Shown here: in pieces, positions 54,596 to 62,420 of the stretch
How the letters are laid out: every line of letters begins with the position of its first letter
How positions within the stretch are numbered: position 1 is the first letter of the stretch
NCBI GenBank assembly: GCA_029262055.1
Contig: JAJDAD010000045.1
Location: forward strand, 26,617 to 90,616
Source: Candidatus Zhuqueibacterota bacterium
GTDB lineage: Bacteria; Zhuqueibacterota; Zhuqueibacteria; Oceanimicrobiales; Oceanimicrobiaceae
Length of the DNA: 64,000 bases
Direction of reading: 5' to 3'
Made by a program: the position numbers and the translations under genes
Notes under the pieces: model-generated
What the model saw: only the letters and a program-made list of their open reading frames with translations
Told to the model about the DNA's origin: nothing
The model's database searches: none

Positions 54596-55156
54596 TTAGG
54601 TCTTTCTTCTCTCATAGTGGATATTCCACATATCCTTCCAGTTCTGCCCGCCATCGACGCTGCGCTGCCAGTCCCAATCGAATGAGTTGGCCTCGATGTT
54701 CTTAAAGACCATGCGCGAAATAATCGTTTTGCCATCGCGCTCCCGGGGAGCGGTTCGCAGCACCATTTTACCATCCTTGAACTCTCCCGTGAACAGGAGG
54801 TAACCGCCACGGTTATCGACCCAGGTTTGCTGCCAAACTCCCTTTTGTACGTTCCAGGCCGAGACGCTATGCCCGTTGAACGAACGGTTGGGAAAGCGAA
54901 ACTCTTCCTGGATGATACAGTCGGTCAGGATTCTCGTGACGGTATTCGTGCCGTGACCAAGCTCCCCTTCTTCACCGCCGAATTGCTCCGCCGGCCAGGT
55001 CAGGTTCCACTCCCCGAGCCAGAAGTCCAGTTGCTTGCCCTCCGGTGTGTCGCACGGCCTGGTGGCGCCATTGCCCTGCGCCTGAATTCGACTGTTTACG
55101 TTGACCAGCAGAATCGCGGCCATCGCCAGGATTCTAAAGATATAGCCCGGTTTCAT
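54596..55156 (-). CDS. Secreted protein of unknown function (DUF1579-like)
   Basis: A 186-residue secreted protein. ATG 55156 has AAGGAG upstream and gives a signal peptide (IFRILAMAAILLVNVNSRIQAQ); the longer frame to 55207 is not needed. The mature start CDTPEGKQLDFWLGEWNLTWP and the segments TRILTDCIIQEEF and GVWQQTWVDNRGGYLLFTGEF resemble DUF1579-type beta-barrel proteins of unknown role. The last part is rich in Trp (SFDWDWQRSVDGGQNWKDMW). Function unknown; stand-alone gene. Confidence 0.65.
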   Translation of the reverse strand: MKPGYIFRILAMAAILLVNVNSRIQAQGNGATRPCDTPEGKQLDFWLGEWNLTWPAEQFGGEEGELGHGTNTVTRILTDCIIQEEFRFPNRSFNGHSVSAWNVQKGVWQQTWVDNRGGYLLFTGEFKDGKMVLRTAPRERDGKTIISRMVFKNIEANSFDWDWQRSVDGGQNWKDMWNIHYERRKT

Positions 55157-55329
55157 CGGTTTTCTCCTTTTTGAGGCTGTTGGTACAGGATAGGTAAACG
55201 GCTGCACTAATTACAACCCAACTAGCAAGCTATTTCGATTTTCTTGACAAAGAGTGGTTTTTCGGGTGCGTGATGGGAAAGGGGAGTGAGGTGGCTCATG
55301 CAGGTTTGGCGGGTTCGATGAAATGACGG

Positions 55330-56520
55330 CTATTTTTGGAAGGCTTCGAGGTGTTGCCAGACCTGGATGGCATCGGCCCGACTCCCCTGACGGCCCAGAT
55401 AGTTGGCCCAGTTCATCAGGATGGTGCGTACACGCTCCCTGTCTTGTTCTGACGTAATCAGCGAAAGTTCGCCTGCTTCACTCAGGGCTTGGTGGCTTTG
55501 TCGCCATTTCCTCTCCTGCCAATTTTGCCTCAGCGTATTGAGGAGTGCAGTGCGGGCATTGCGCACCAAGCCCTTGTTTTTCGGGTACCGGTATGCTCCA
55601 TCAGCCAGCACCTGAAACGCATCGTAAAACCTCTCTTCTTCGAAACACTGCTGGCCCCAACGATTGTACAGGTTTAGTTCCAGCTTCACGTTAGAACGGG
55701 AGTCCTGGTTGAAGTCCTGCGCCACCAGAACCATGTCGTAGGCACGTTCGTAGTCTTCCTCCTGCATCGCGAAATAGGCCTGATTGTAAGCGAGTAATCC
55801 TAGCAACTCGGTGTTGCTGATCACCCGGCCGCGGCTGTTTTCGTGCGCATACAACTGATCCAGGCCGATTCTGTAAACCTGGTTCTCGGGATAGAATTGT
55901 GAGAGATAGCGGGAGTAGGTATCCAGGTTTTGCATGATGTTGAAGCCCATCGGGTGCGTGTTTTCAACGATCACTTTCTGGTCAAACTCAGTAAAAATCG
56001 TGTACACGTGTGTCGGTGTTTCAAATGCCTGTGTCGGCCAACTCATGTCCCGGCAAACCATGTTGTAGAGAATGGTTGATGAGACGCAATTGTAGCGTTT
56101 GTCGTTGACGATGTCCAGCATGGTCGTCGCTTCCCGTTCGTACTCCTCGTACAGTGTCGTGCGGATGTAATTGAATACTTTGTTTGCGGAACCCATCCGG
56201 TCGATACTGTCAAAGTGAAAATCCCGGATGCGCTGCACCAGGTCTTCGTACCAGCGCACATAGTAATCGAGGCTGTCCCGGGAAGTGACATCCGACAGAA
56301 TAAACGCAGCCTCTATATGTGAAAAATCGTCCAGTTGTCGATCCGCAATGTCATCGAAAAGCTGGTCTGCCAGGGAGGGGCCGGACTGGGCGCCTGCAAA
56401 CATCGGAGCCGCAAGCAAGCTCAGCATCAGAACGGTGGAAATAGCAACAGTCATTGAACGTGGCAAAATCCAGTTAAGAAAGAGTTGATGCAAGGAAGCG
56501 TTTTTGGCATAAATGTGCAA
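55330..56520 (-). CDS. Exported transglutaminase-like (SirB1-type) protein with TPR-like helices
   Basis: 396 residues as read from TTG 56520; a shorter start at ATG 56454 also keeps the signal (STVLMLSLLAAPMFAGAQ). Residues 80-195 fit a SirB1/transglutaminase-like core with a possible triad: C145 (KRYNCVSSTILYN), H171 (TPTHVYTIF) and N187 (VENTHP). Residues 220-390 are helical hairpins like TPR (LLAYNQAYFAMQEEDYERAYDMVLVAQDF, WGQQCFEEERFYDAFQVLADGAYRY). An exported protein combining a transglutaminase fold and TPRs might process or bind a cell-wall or secreted peptide. Function uncertain. Confidence 0.65.
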   Translation of the reverse strand: MHIYAKNASLHQLFLNWILPRSMTVAISTVLMLSLLAAPMFAGAQSGPSLADQLFDDIADRQLDDFSHIEAAFILSDVTSRDSLDYYVRWYEDLVQRIRDFHFDSIDRMGSANKVFNYIRTTLYEEYEREATTMLDIVNDKRYNCVSSTILYNMVCRDMSWPTQAFETPTHVYTIFTEFDQKVIVENTHPMGFNIMQNLDTYSRYLSQFYPENQVYRIGLDQLYAHENSRGRVISNTELLGLLAYNQAYFAMQEEDYERAYDMVLVAQDFNQDSRSNVKLELNLYNRWGQQCFEEERFYDAFQVLADGAYRYPKNKGLVRNARTALLNTLRQNWQERKWRQSHQALSEAGELSLITSEQDRERVRTILMNWANYLGRQGSRADAIQVWQHLEAFQK

Positions 56521-56657
56521 GACGAAAGATTCTGTGATCAGGTTTCCCAGATGGTCAAATTCAACAGAGATTCAATGTGAGGCCAGCAAGCCAGGTCTGC
56601 GAAAACAGGAAGCCATGTTCATCGAGAATGTTCGTTTGCGGCGTGCGAAGAACGAGA

Positions 56658-57395
56658 TCACTCGTCTTCACTTTCATCGGGCTCGCTGGTCTCCTGAAAC
56701 GTCAGGTAGGCATTGAGGTCAAAGAAGCTGGACAGGGTGATTTCGGAGAACGGGATATTGAGCAGGAACTCATCCAAATCCCATTTGGACTCGCCGCTCT
56801 CGTCTTCTTCGTCGAATACTCCGCTGTAATCGGTAGTAATCAGGAGCCTCTTTGTTTCGTTGTGCCGGTAGCCGCTGTAGACCGACAGCAGAGCAAGAAA
56901 TGGATCCGGATTAGTCTCCGGGTTCTGCCTAAGGCCAAACGCCACGGTTTGAACATACCCGATGTACACTTTGCCGCTTCTCAGCGTGAGTGACACCAGT
57001 TTGGTCTGTTTCAGCGCTTCGTGAATAAAGCGCTCAAGAAAGGTGCCCCCCTTTCTTACGGCCAGGTCGAGAAAGTAATCCTGCCCATATTTACGGATCA
57101 GCAGAAAGTTCAGAAAATCGGGTAGAAATCGACCTATGGCCAGAGCCAGAAGCGACGTAGCGAGATAAGGGTAGGGCGGCATTATGGCTGACCAAACCAA
57201 TTTCACGCCGGGATATTGACTTGTCAGAAATAGTACAACTGAATGCGCGAGCGCACCGCAAAAAAGGCCAGGCAGAACTGAGTGAATGATGAGGCGATTA
57301 CCGGAGAGGCGCCAAAACCAGGACGCCGTAAACAGAAGGCGTTGCAGGAGAAAATACCCCCCGACGAGTGGCAGCAAAAGCAGGTTGAATGGCAT
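56658..57395 (-). CDS. Membrane protein of unknown function
   Basis: A 245-residue protein with about three N-terminal membrane helices (NLLLLPLVGGYFLLQRLLF, SVLPGLFCGALAHSVVLFL, YLATSLLALAIGRFL). The cytoplasmic part is soluble, with a SKVYIG/LSm-like strand pair (TKLVSLTLRSGKVYIGYV) and an acidic end (QETSEPDESEDE). I do not recognise a family. It follows a small Lys-rich gene by 22 bases, which has a strong ribosome binding site, so both are probably one operon. Confidence 0.6.
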   Translation of the reverse strand: MPFNLLLLPLVGGYFLLQRLLFTASWFWRLSGNRLIIHSVLPGLFCGALAHSVVLFLTSQYPGVKLVWSAIMPPYPYLATSLLALAIGRFLPDFLNFLLIRKYGQDYFLDLAVRKGGTFLERFIHEALKQTKLVSLTLRSGKVYIGYVQTVAFGLRQNPETNPDPFLALLSVYSGYRHNETKRLLITTDYSGVFDEEDESGESKWDLDEFLLNIPFSEITLSSFFDLNAYLTFQETSEPDESEDE

Positions 57396-57417
57396 TTAGT
57401 CAGTCGTCCAGACTTAC

Positions 57418-57573
57418 TCAATGCCGGTTCTTCTTGTCCTTGCCGTTGAGGTCGAGTTTTTTGATTTCTTTCCGTTTGTTGCTGATGATCGTCTTGGCCG
57501 GCACCGATTCACTCCCTCCTTGCTGCGAAAAAGTAACGTCCCTCTTGTCGTTCCTTTTTTCACGCTTTGCCAT
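57418..57573 (-). CDS. Small basic protein (51 aa), unknown
   Basis: A 51-residue frame with a strong ribosome site (GGAGGGG, four bases before the ATG at 57573) and no shadow on a larger gene. The product (MAKREKRNDKRDVTFSQQGG... ending DLNGKDKKNRH) is Lys/Arg-rich and hydrophilic, without any domain I recognise. Such proteins can bind RNA or acidic partners; here the neighbouring membrane protein has an acidic tail. Coding is likely from spacing and ribosome site; function unknown. Confidence 0.6.
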   Translation of the reverse strand: MAKREKRNDKRDVTFSQQGGSESVPAKTIISNKRKEIKKLDLNGKDKKNRH

Positions 57574-58029
57574 CAATCCCCTCCGAAGTATTGGTTGGCT
57601 ATTTTGATTCCTTTACTATGATTATCGTCAAAAAAACGGCCGTGATCAAGCTTTTTTTTTGACAATGGTGCCCGTTTTCATGGGAGCCTGGCTCCCCGCG
57701 CCGCCTCGCGGAATGTTGCGCGTGAGGGGCTGGGGGTACGTCGAGTGACCAATGGAGTGAGCATGAAGGGCAAGCAGCTGGAGCGCAGTTCATGGCTTGA
57801 ACGGCTCACTCCAGCTCTTTTGTCGAGTCTTCACAGCTATCCACCAAGTGTAATTTCGACCCTTTTGGGAATGACTCTGCGGGCCGACAATCCGACAAGT
57901 GTGATGTCAGAAGCGTAGGTACTGGGGGAAGGTCAGTTGTGCCGAATGAGTCACCTGCGTCGGACCTGCCGGCAAGTGGATCGGTAACTGACAGAAAGTA
58001 TGGCTAAATTCAGGTTGACGGCGCACTCT
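57574..58029. other. Intergenic region between the small basic protein and zinc-ribbon genes
   Basis: Apart from the dyads at 57680-57815, nothing gene-like was found. A run of T/A around 57640-57660 on the plus strand (GCTTTTTTTTTGACA) may belong to a promoter or terminator. Confidence 0.3.
57680..57815. ncRNA. Structured non-coding region, candidate small RNA
   Basis: This gene-free region has three dyads: GGGAGCC-T-GGCTCCC (57682-57696), GTTCA/TGAAC (57788-57802) and a perfect 10-bp arm pair TGGAGTGAGC (57753-57762) with GCTCACTCCA (57804-57813), enclosing the second dyad. Dyads of this kind in a stretch without a protein point to an RNA, but the strand and family are unknown and the call is weak. 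Confidence 0.35.
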
Positions 58030-58281
58030 CTATCGATTGAAGCTGGATTCGTCACGACCCCATGAAGATTTTGGGCTAGGACGGGCCTCGCGCGGAGCGT
58101 ATGGCTCCAGAGCTTTCCCAAAACTGATCTCGCCGTTATCTATCCGCAGGTGATAATCGCATTCAGGATTTGAGCAAACCCATGCTTTGTAATGAACCGA
58201 TGCACCTTCACGACCGTAATCCGATAGCGGCAACAATACTCCGGTGTTACATTTCTGGCACTGTGGGAGTTTGGTGTCCAT
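58030..58281 (-). CDS. Small zinc-ribbon protein
   Basis: An 83-residue protein. Cys pairs C8-x2-C11 (CQKC) and C35-x4-C40 (CSNPEC) suit a zinc ribbon, with strands between. The tail is basic (KSSWGRDESSFNR). A GAGGA sequence lies upstream of ATG 58281. Zinc-ribbon proteins of this size bind nucleic acid or act as partners of larger enzymes. It is next to a Fic protein gene on the same strand, 335 bases apart. Confidence 0.6.
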   Translation of the reverse strand: MDTKLPQCQKCNTGVLLPLSDYGREGASVHYKAWVCSNPECDYHLRIDNGEISFGKALEPYAPREARPSPKSSWGRDESSFNR

Positions 58282-58616
58282 TGGAATTTTTTGTCCTCCA
58301 GGTTGAATTGAGTTAAATCGAAAAAATGTCTTCCATTAATAGTGCAGAGCGTTCGCTTCTGCTAAATGAAGAACGCCGAAACTACAATAAAGTTCTATTA
58401 TGCGATATAATCTTGAGATCTGCAAGGAAAAAATGAAATGGCATCTGGGCCGATGGCCATTTTCGTTGGTACTCTTTGAGCAGGCTCAGGTCAGCACTCA
58501 CTGTGACCTCCCTTGCTCTGGAAAACTCGACCACAGCGAGCTGGCACGCTCTTTCGACGTCAAAGGGTCGTTGGCTGCTCTCAATTGATGATTGCGGACA
58601 AGTTTGCTCAGAAAGA
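58282..58616. other. Intergenic region between zinc-ribbon and Fic genes
   Basis: No gene supported. Short frames on both strands overlap one another and lack ribosome sites. No terminator with a T-run was noticed. Confidence 0.3.
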
Positions 58617-59708
58617 CTATGATAAATCAATCTCATCGCTGAGCGCGTCCAGCAAACTGATATTTATGTAACCTGTTTTTCGGTTAAACCTCTGATTGGC
58701 TTTGATTAACAGACCTGCAGAACTGAGTTTTCGTAAATATGCATGTGCAGTAGATAGGCTACCTACAGCACCGTATTTCACTAACTGATTTGCAAAAACA
58801 ATGGGCCGGCGAAAAAGCGCATTGACAAGGTCATGAGAATACATATTGTCATCTAACTGACGAATTCTATCTTTTGATTCTTGCATTGCCAGTCGCACTT
58901 TGTTCGTTCGAAGCGTCGAGCGCAGAGCTGCATTCTTCATTATTCTTACAAACCAGATTAAATAGGGAAAAAAGTCTCCTGACTTGTTTGTAAGTTCGAG
59001 CAGTTTGTAGTACGTCTCCTTATCCTTAAGTATCTCACCAGATAGAAATAACACAGGTGCTCCCAGCAAACCTTGTTCTACCAAATAAAGAACTACCATT
59101 ATTCTACCTGTTCTACCATTCCCATCTGTGAAAGGATGAATAGACTCGAACTGATAGTGTGCGACAGCTGCTTTAATAATTGGATGGATATCATCGTTAT
59201 GATTCATCCACTTAAATAGGTTGCCTAATAAATCTCTTAACAACCGTTCGCCGTCTGGCGGAGTATATATGATTTGGCCAGAAGAATTTTTTAGCGCAGT
59301 TCCGGGAACCTTCCGGACTTCGACAGTTCTATCTCTGATAATCGAACAAATCCGCTCTATCACGGGCGTACAGAGTGGTTTGCCGGCATCCTGCCAGCCG
59401 TATCGTATCGCAGCGCTATATCTGTGTACTTCCTTGGTCATTGGATCAAGTGTTTTTTGGGATGACTCTGATCCGAAGAGCTTTGCGTCTGTTGTGACGA
59501 TTTGTTCGATCTCTGAAGATGCCTTGGCTTCAAGTAAAAAAACGCTCTGATACAGGGCTGCTTGGTTTGGTAAGTGCTCTGCTGTAGCTGAGAGCGTTGC
59601 AAGCGCTGCAGATGCTGGCACTAATGCTTTTAATAGATCAATCGACTCTAACGATTGTTTTGGTGGCAGCAAAGGCAAGTCATAATAAGGTTTTTTTTGG
59701 TCAAACAT
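58617..59708 (-). CDS. Fic family protein
   Basis: A 363-residue protein. ATG 59708 is used; the frame continues upstream to 59834 but the extra 42 residues do not match the family. The catalytic motif HPFTDGNGRTGR (H191-R202) is complete, so it probably transfers AMP (or another nucleotide-derived group) to a protein. Near the N-terminus, SSEIEQ (S64, E68) corresponds to the inhibitory helix (S/T-x3-E-G/N), with Gln after the Glu. The C-terminus (VGSLSTAHAYLRKLSSAGLLIKANQRFNRKTGYI) is a winged helix. AT-rich composition suggests transfer. Confidence 0.88.
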   Translation of the reverse strand: MFDQKKPYYDLPLLPPKQSLESIDLLKALVPASAALATLSATAEHLPNQAALYQSVFLLEAKASSEIEQIVTTDAKLFGSESSQKTLDPMTKEVHRYSAAIRYGWQDAGKPLCTPVIERICSIIRDRTVEVRKVPGTALKNSSGQIIYTPPDGERLLRDLLGNLFKWMNHNDDIHPIIKAAVAHYQFESIHPFTDGNGRTGRIMVVLYLVEQGLLGAPVLFLSGEILKDKETYYKLLELTNKSGDFFPYLIWFVRIMKNAALRSTLRTNKVRLAMQESKDRIRQLDDNMYSHDLVNALFRRPIVFANQLVKYGAVGSLSTAHAYLRKLSSAGLLIKANQRFNRKTGYINISLLDALSDEIDLS

Positions 59709-60015
59709 CTTTCTACTTGTGAAATTATGATAGTTCTCGCAAACACCAACGTGAATTTGCGAAATAGCAGGATATTCTGCAAGTACAATCTTCAATTTGC
59801 GAAACTCTCCCTTCAAAAAAATCATTGGTTTCATAAACAGAAGAAGAATCCTATCCTTATTATCCGTTTAAATGGTCTTGGAAAGGCTTCAAAACCATCT
59901 TTTGCCTGAGGGTTTCAGGCATAATGTCATACGAGTTTAGTGACAAACTAAATTTGAAACTATAATAACCACGAAACATTCTCACCCGCACCTCGTAAGA
60001 ACCAATCATCTCTGT

Positions 60016-60025
60016 TACAATTGTA
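60016..60025. promoter_or_regulatory. BlaI-type operator, distal copy
   Basis: TACAATTGTA is a perfect palindrome within a longer dyad (TTACAATTGTAA, 60015-60026). It fits the TACA-N2-TGTA core of BlaI/MecI-type operators and stands 41 bases before the blaI ATG. Confidence 0.55.
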
Positions 60026-60035
60026 ATAACTCGCC

Positions 60036-60045
60036 TACACCTGTA
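60036..60045. promoter_or_regulatory. BlaI-type operator, proximal copy
   Basis: TACACCTGTA has the same TACA-N2-TGTA halves. Its centre is 20 bases from that of the distal copy, i.e. two helical turns on the same face, and it ends 21 bases before the blaI ATG. Tandem operators of this sort are typical for dimers binding cooperatively. Confidence 0.5.
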
Positions 60046-60066
60046 AACAACTCAGCGGTACATCCT

Positions 60067-60471
60067 ATGGCACCAAAAAAGAAGCTCCCGGAGCTTTCCA
60101 GATCCGAGCTGGACGTCATGAAAATCCTCTGGCGCGACGGCAAAGGCAGCGCCCGTGAAGTGCACGACCGGCTTGCAGCGAGTCACGATTGGGCCTATTC
60201 CACCACCAAGACGGTCATGGACCGCATGGTCAGGAAAGGACATCTGGCGCGTGCGAGTTTTCACGGCGTGTTTCTGTACAAACCACTCATCTCAAAGCCG
60301 GCGGGCCTGGCCAGTTTTGTCCGCAATTTCGCGGACAACATTCTTGAAATGGACTACGGTTCGGTGGTATCCCTGTTCGCGCGCAGCCAGGCCTTGACCG
60401 AACAGGAAATCGAGGAGTTGTCGATGCTTCTGCAGCAGCCCGTTCGGAAGGCAGATGGGAGGAACAAATGA
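60067..60471 (+). CDS. BlaI/MecI/CopY family transcriptional repressor
   Basis: A 134-residue winged-helix repressor. Signature segments are LSRSELDVMKILWRDGKGSAREVHDRLAASHDWAYSTTKTVMDRMVRKGHL (the wHTH) and a C-terminal dimerisation helix pair with the Phe/Val-rich SFVRNFADNIL. The proteolysis region used by BlaR1 is around residues 90-105. It should bind the two upstream palindromes and be inactivated through the BlaR1-type protease encoded by the next gene, overlapping by four bases. Confidence 0.92.
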   Translation: MAPKKKLPELSRSELDVMKILWRDGKGSAREVHDRLAASHDWAYSTTKTVMDRMVRKGHLARASFHGVFLYKPLISKPAGLASFVRNFADNILEMDYGSVVSLFARSQALTEQEIEELSMLLQQPVRKADGRNK

Positions 60472-62375
60472 TGCTGTCTCAGATCCTCTTGTTCTTGGAA
60501 AATTGCAGCTCCGCTTTCCTGGTTTTTATGCGCAGCGAAATCATCTATTCAACCATTATTTTTCTGCTCGTCTTCGCGTTGAAACAATTGTTGGGCCGCC
60601 GCTCTCTGCATTTGCAGTACGGCTTGCTCGCTTTTGTCTTCCTGCGCTTGCTGCTTCCTCCCGGTTTTTCGTTGAGCCTGAGTGCGCGGTCACTGTTCCA
60701 TGAGTTGGATTTACCGCGCATTTCCGAAAGCGTAAATGTGAACCGGGATTTTGCGGCGGACACGGGTTTTACGCTGGCAGCGCAAACACCGGCGAAGCCA
60801 CAACAAAGCCGTGACGCCATGGAAGAGAATGCGGCGAGCACCGGCATTCACAGATCCATCAATTATCTCAAAATGTCCCTGCTGTTTGCCTGGTGCCTTG
60901 GGGTGATGGTCTTTTCCGGGCTTTTCATCAAAAGATACATGTTTTACCGCCGGGTTATCCGCGAATCCGAGCCCGTAACTTTGACAAAATTCATCACGCC
61001 TCTGGAGGTCTGGCGCAAGCGGTTTAACATCCGGCGGCCGGTCAAGCTGGTGACTTCGCCGGAATGCCTGTTTCCGTTCACCCTCGGCATCCTGAAACCG
61101 ATCATCTACTTGCCGCAAGTCCTTCTACTCGAAGCCTCGAAAGCCACGGTGGAATCGGTTGTCGCGCACGAGCTGGTCCACATTCAAAACAAAGACGACC
61201 TTTGGATCAAAATTCAGAACATCGTACAGATAGCCTATTTCTTCCACCCGGTAGTTTGGTTTACCAACAGCCAGATCAACGCTGTGCGTGAGCGAATCTG
61301 CGACCAGCGAGTCCTGTCTTTTGGCAAGATCACACCGACCAGCTACGGCGGCAGTATGCTTGCAGTTTTGAAAATGAATCTGCGTGCCGCCGATGGCGTT
61401 GGCATGTTACCCGGTTTTGGCAGCCAGAAGAAAAAACTGAATGACCGTATCAGCAGGATTGCAAAAACCAGGTCATTTCCAAAGTCAAACATTTTGGGCG
61501 TGACGGCTCTCCTGCTGGTGCTAGGCATCCTGTTTCTACCGATGGCGCAAACTGCGGCGCCAAAAGCCGGCGACAACGGCACGACGATTCTGCGCCGGGT
61601 TATAGATGGAGAATCAGGGTATAAAATTTATCTGACCGGGGCCGGTTCGCGCTTTCGGAGCGTGTCGAACGAAGAACATTCCAGACTGTTTTGCAGCAGT
61701 AAACTGCCGGGCAATTTGAGCGAAATAGAGTACGCAGCTATCGGCCTGTTTGACACAAGCCCGCGCAGAGTCTGGGTACTGAAGGGACAGAACCCGGCCG
61801 GTGAGACGGAATTCTATCTCGATACAAATGGCGATCAGTGTTTTACGGATGAGCGACCCTTGCAGATCAAGAGTAAAACGGCCAAGTACAACTACGAGGG
61901 TAGTTCCGAGTGGGTTATGTCGAAGATTCGGAAGTCCAGAGTGTCAGTGGATTACGCTGGCCATGAGGATTCGGAAGCACAGAAGCTGTCCGTGTTCCTG
62001 ATGCACCTGCCGGACAAGAACCTGCTGCAATTCATGCCCGACGAGTTCTGGCTGGGCAAAGCAGACTTTGCCGGGGAAGAATACGATATCGCGCTTTACG
62101 GCGGCATGCACGCTTCCTGGTTCATGTATCCATTCTTAGACGATCATCCCGAAGAAGACACAGCAAACGAAATCAGAATTGATTTGAATCGCAATGGGTT
62201 TTTTGAGGAGATGACCGTTTTTGATCCGGAGCGCAATGAGGTCGTGCGCGAGAAATACCACACGAACGAGCATTTCCTGGTCGACGGGAGGCACTATCGA
62301 ATAGACTCTCTCCGCAAGGCAGGGTCCGAATATGAGATCAGCATTCTCCCGGTCCTGCCGAATTCGGGTTCTTAG
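60468..62375 (+). CDS. BlaR1-type M56 membrane metalloprotease sensor with unusual C-terminal domain
   Basis: A 635-residue membrane protein. The first 340 residues are M56-like: helices (IIYSTIIFLLVFALKQLL, LAFVFLRLLLPPGF, MSLLFAWCLGVMVFSGLFI), a conserved FPFTLGILKPIIYLP segment, the zinc motif H234-E-L-V-H238 and downstream AVRERICDQRVL, and a fourth helix (ILGVTALLLVLGILFL). The external C-terminal part (about residues 370-635) does not show the penicillin-binding SxxK/KTG motifs of BlaR1; it has two calcium-loop-like stretches (DTNGDQCFTDE, DLNRNGFFEE) and should sense something else. It most likely signals to the co-encoded BlaI. Confidence 0.88.
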   Translation: MMLSQILLFLENCSSAFLVFMRSEIIYSTIIFLLVFALKQLLGRRSLHLQYGLLAFVFLRLLLPPGFSLSLSARSLFHELDLPRISESVNVNRDFAADTGFTLAAQTPAKPQQSRDAMEENAASTGIHRSINYLKMSLLFAWCLGVMVFSGLFIKRYMFYRRVIRESEPVTLTKFITPLEVWRKRFNIRRPVKLVTSPECLFPFTLGILKPIIYLPQVLLLEASKATVESVVAHELVHIQNKDDLWIKIQNIVQIAYFFHPVVWFTNSQINAVRERICDQRVLSFGKITPTSYGGSMLAVLKMNLRAADGVGMLPGFGSQKKKLNDRISRIAKTRSFPKSNILGVTALLLVLGILFLPMAQTAAPKAGDNGTTILRRVIDGESGYKIYLTGAGSRFRSVSNEEHSRLFCSSKLPGNLSEIEYAAIGLFDTSPRRVWVLKGQNPAGETEFYLDTNGDQCFTDERPLQIKSKTAKYNYEGSSEWVMSKIRKSRVSVDYAGHEDSEAQKLSVFLMHLPDKNLLQFMPDEFWLGKADFAGEEYDIALYGGMHASWFMYPFLDDHPEEDTANEIRIDLNRNGFFEEMTVFDPERNEVVREKYHTNEHFLVDGRHYRIDSLRKAGSEYEISILPVLPNSGS

Positions 62376-62420
62376 ATTGAGCAAGTTATCACGTCATTCA
62401 CAACTATGTCTGGAGGAAAA

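Larger units (their letters stand above)
59709..60066. other. Divergent promoter region between Fic and blaI genes
   Basis: Bases 59961-59966 (TATAAT) are a possible -10 element on the plus strand. An inverted repeat TTTAGT-N5-ACTAAA lies at 59936-59952. Closer to blaI are two BlaI-type palindromes (60016-60025 and 60036-60045). The rest is AT-rich and without genes. Confidence 0.45.

Noticed and set aside
58382..58636. Overlapping small frames on both strands between the zinc-ribbon and Fic genes
   Set aside because: Both strands are open in the same place, neither has a ribosome site or protein-like features.
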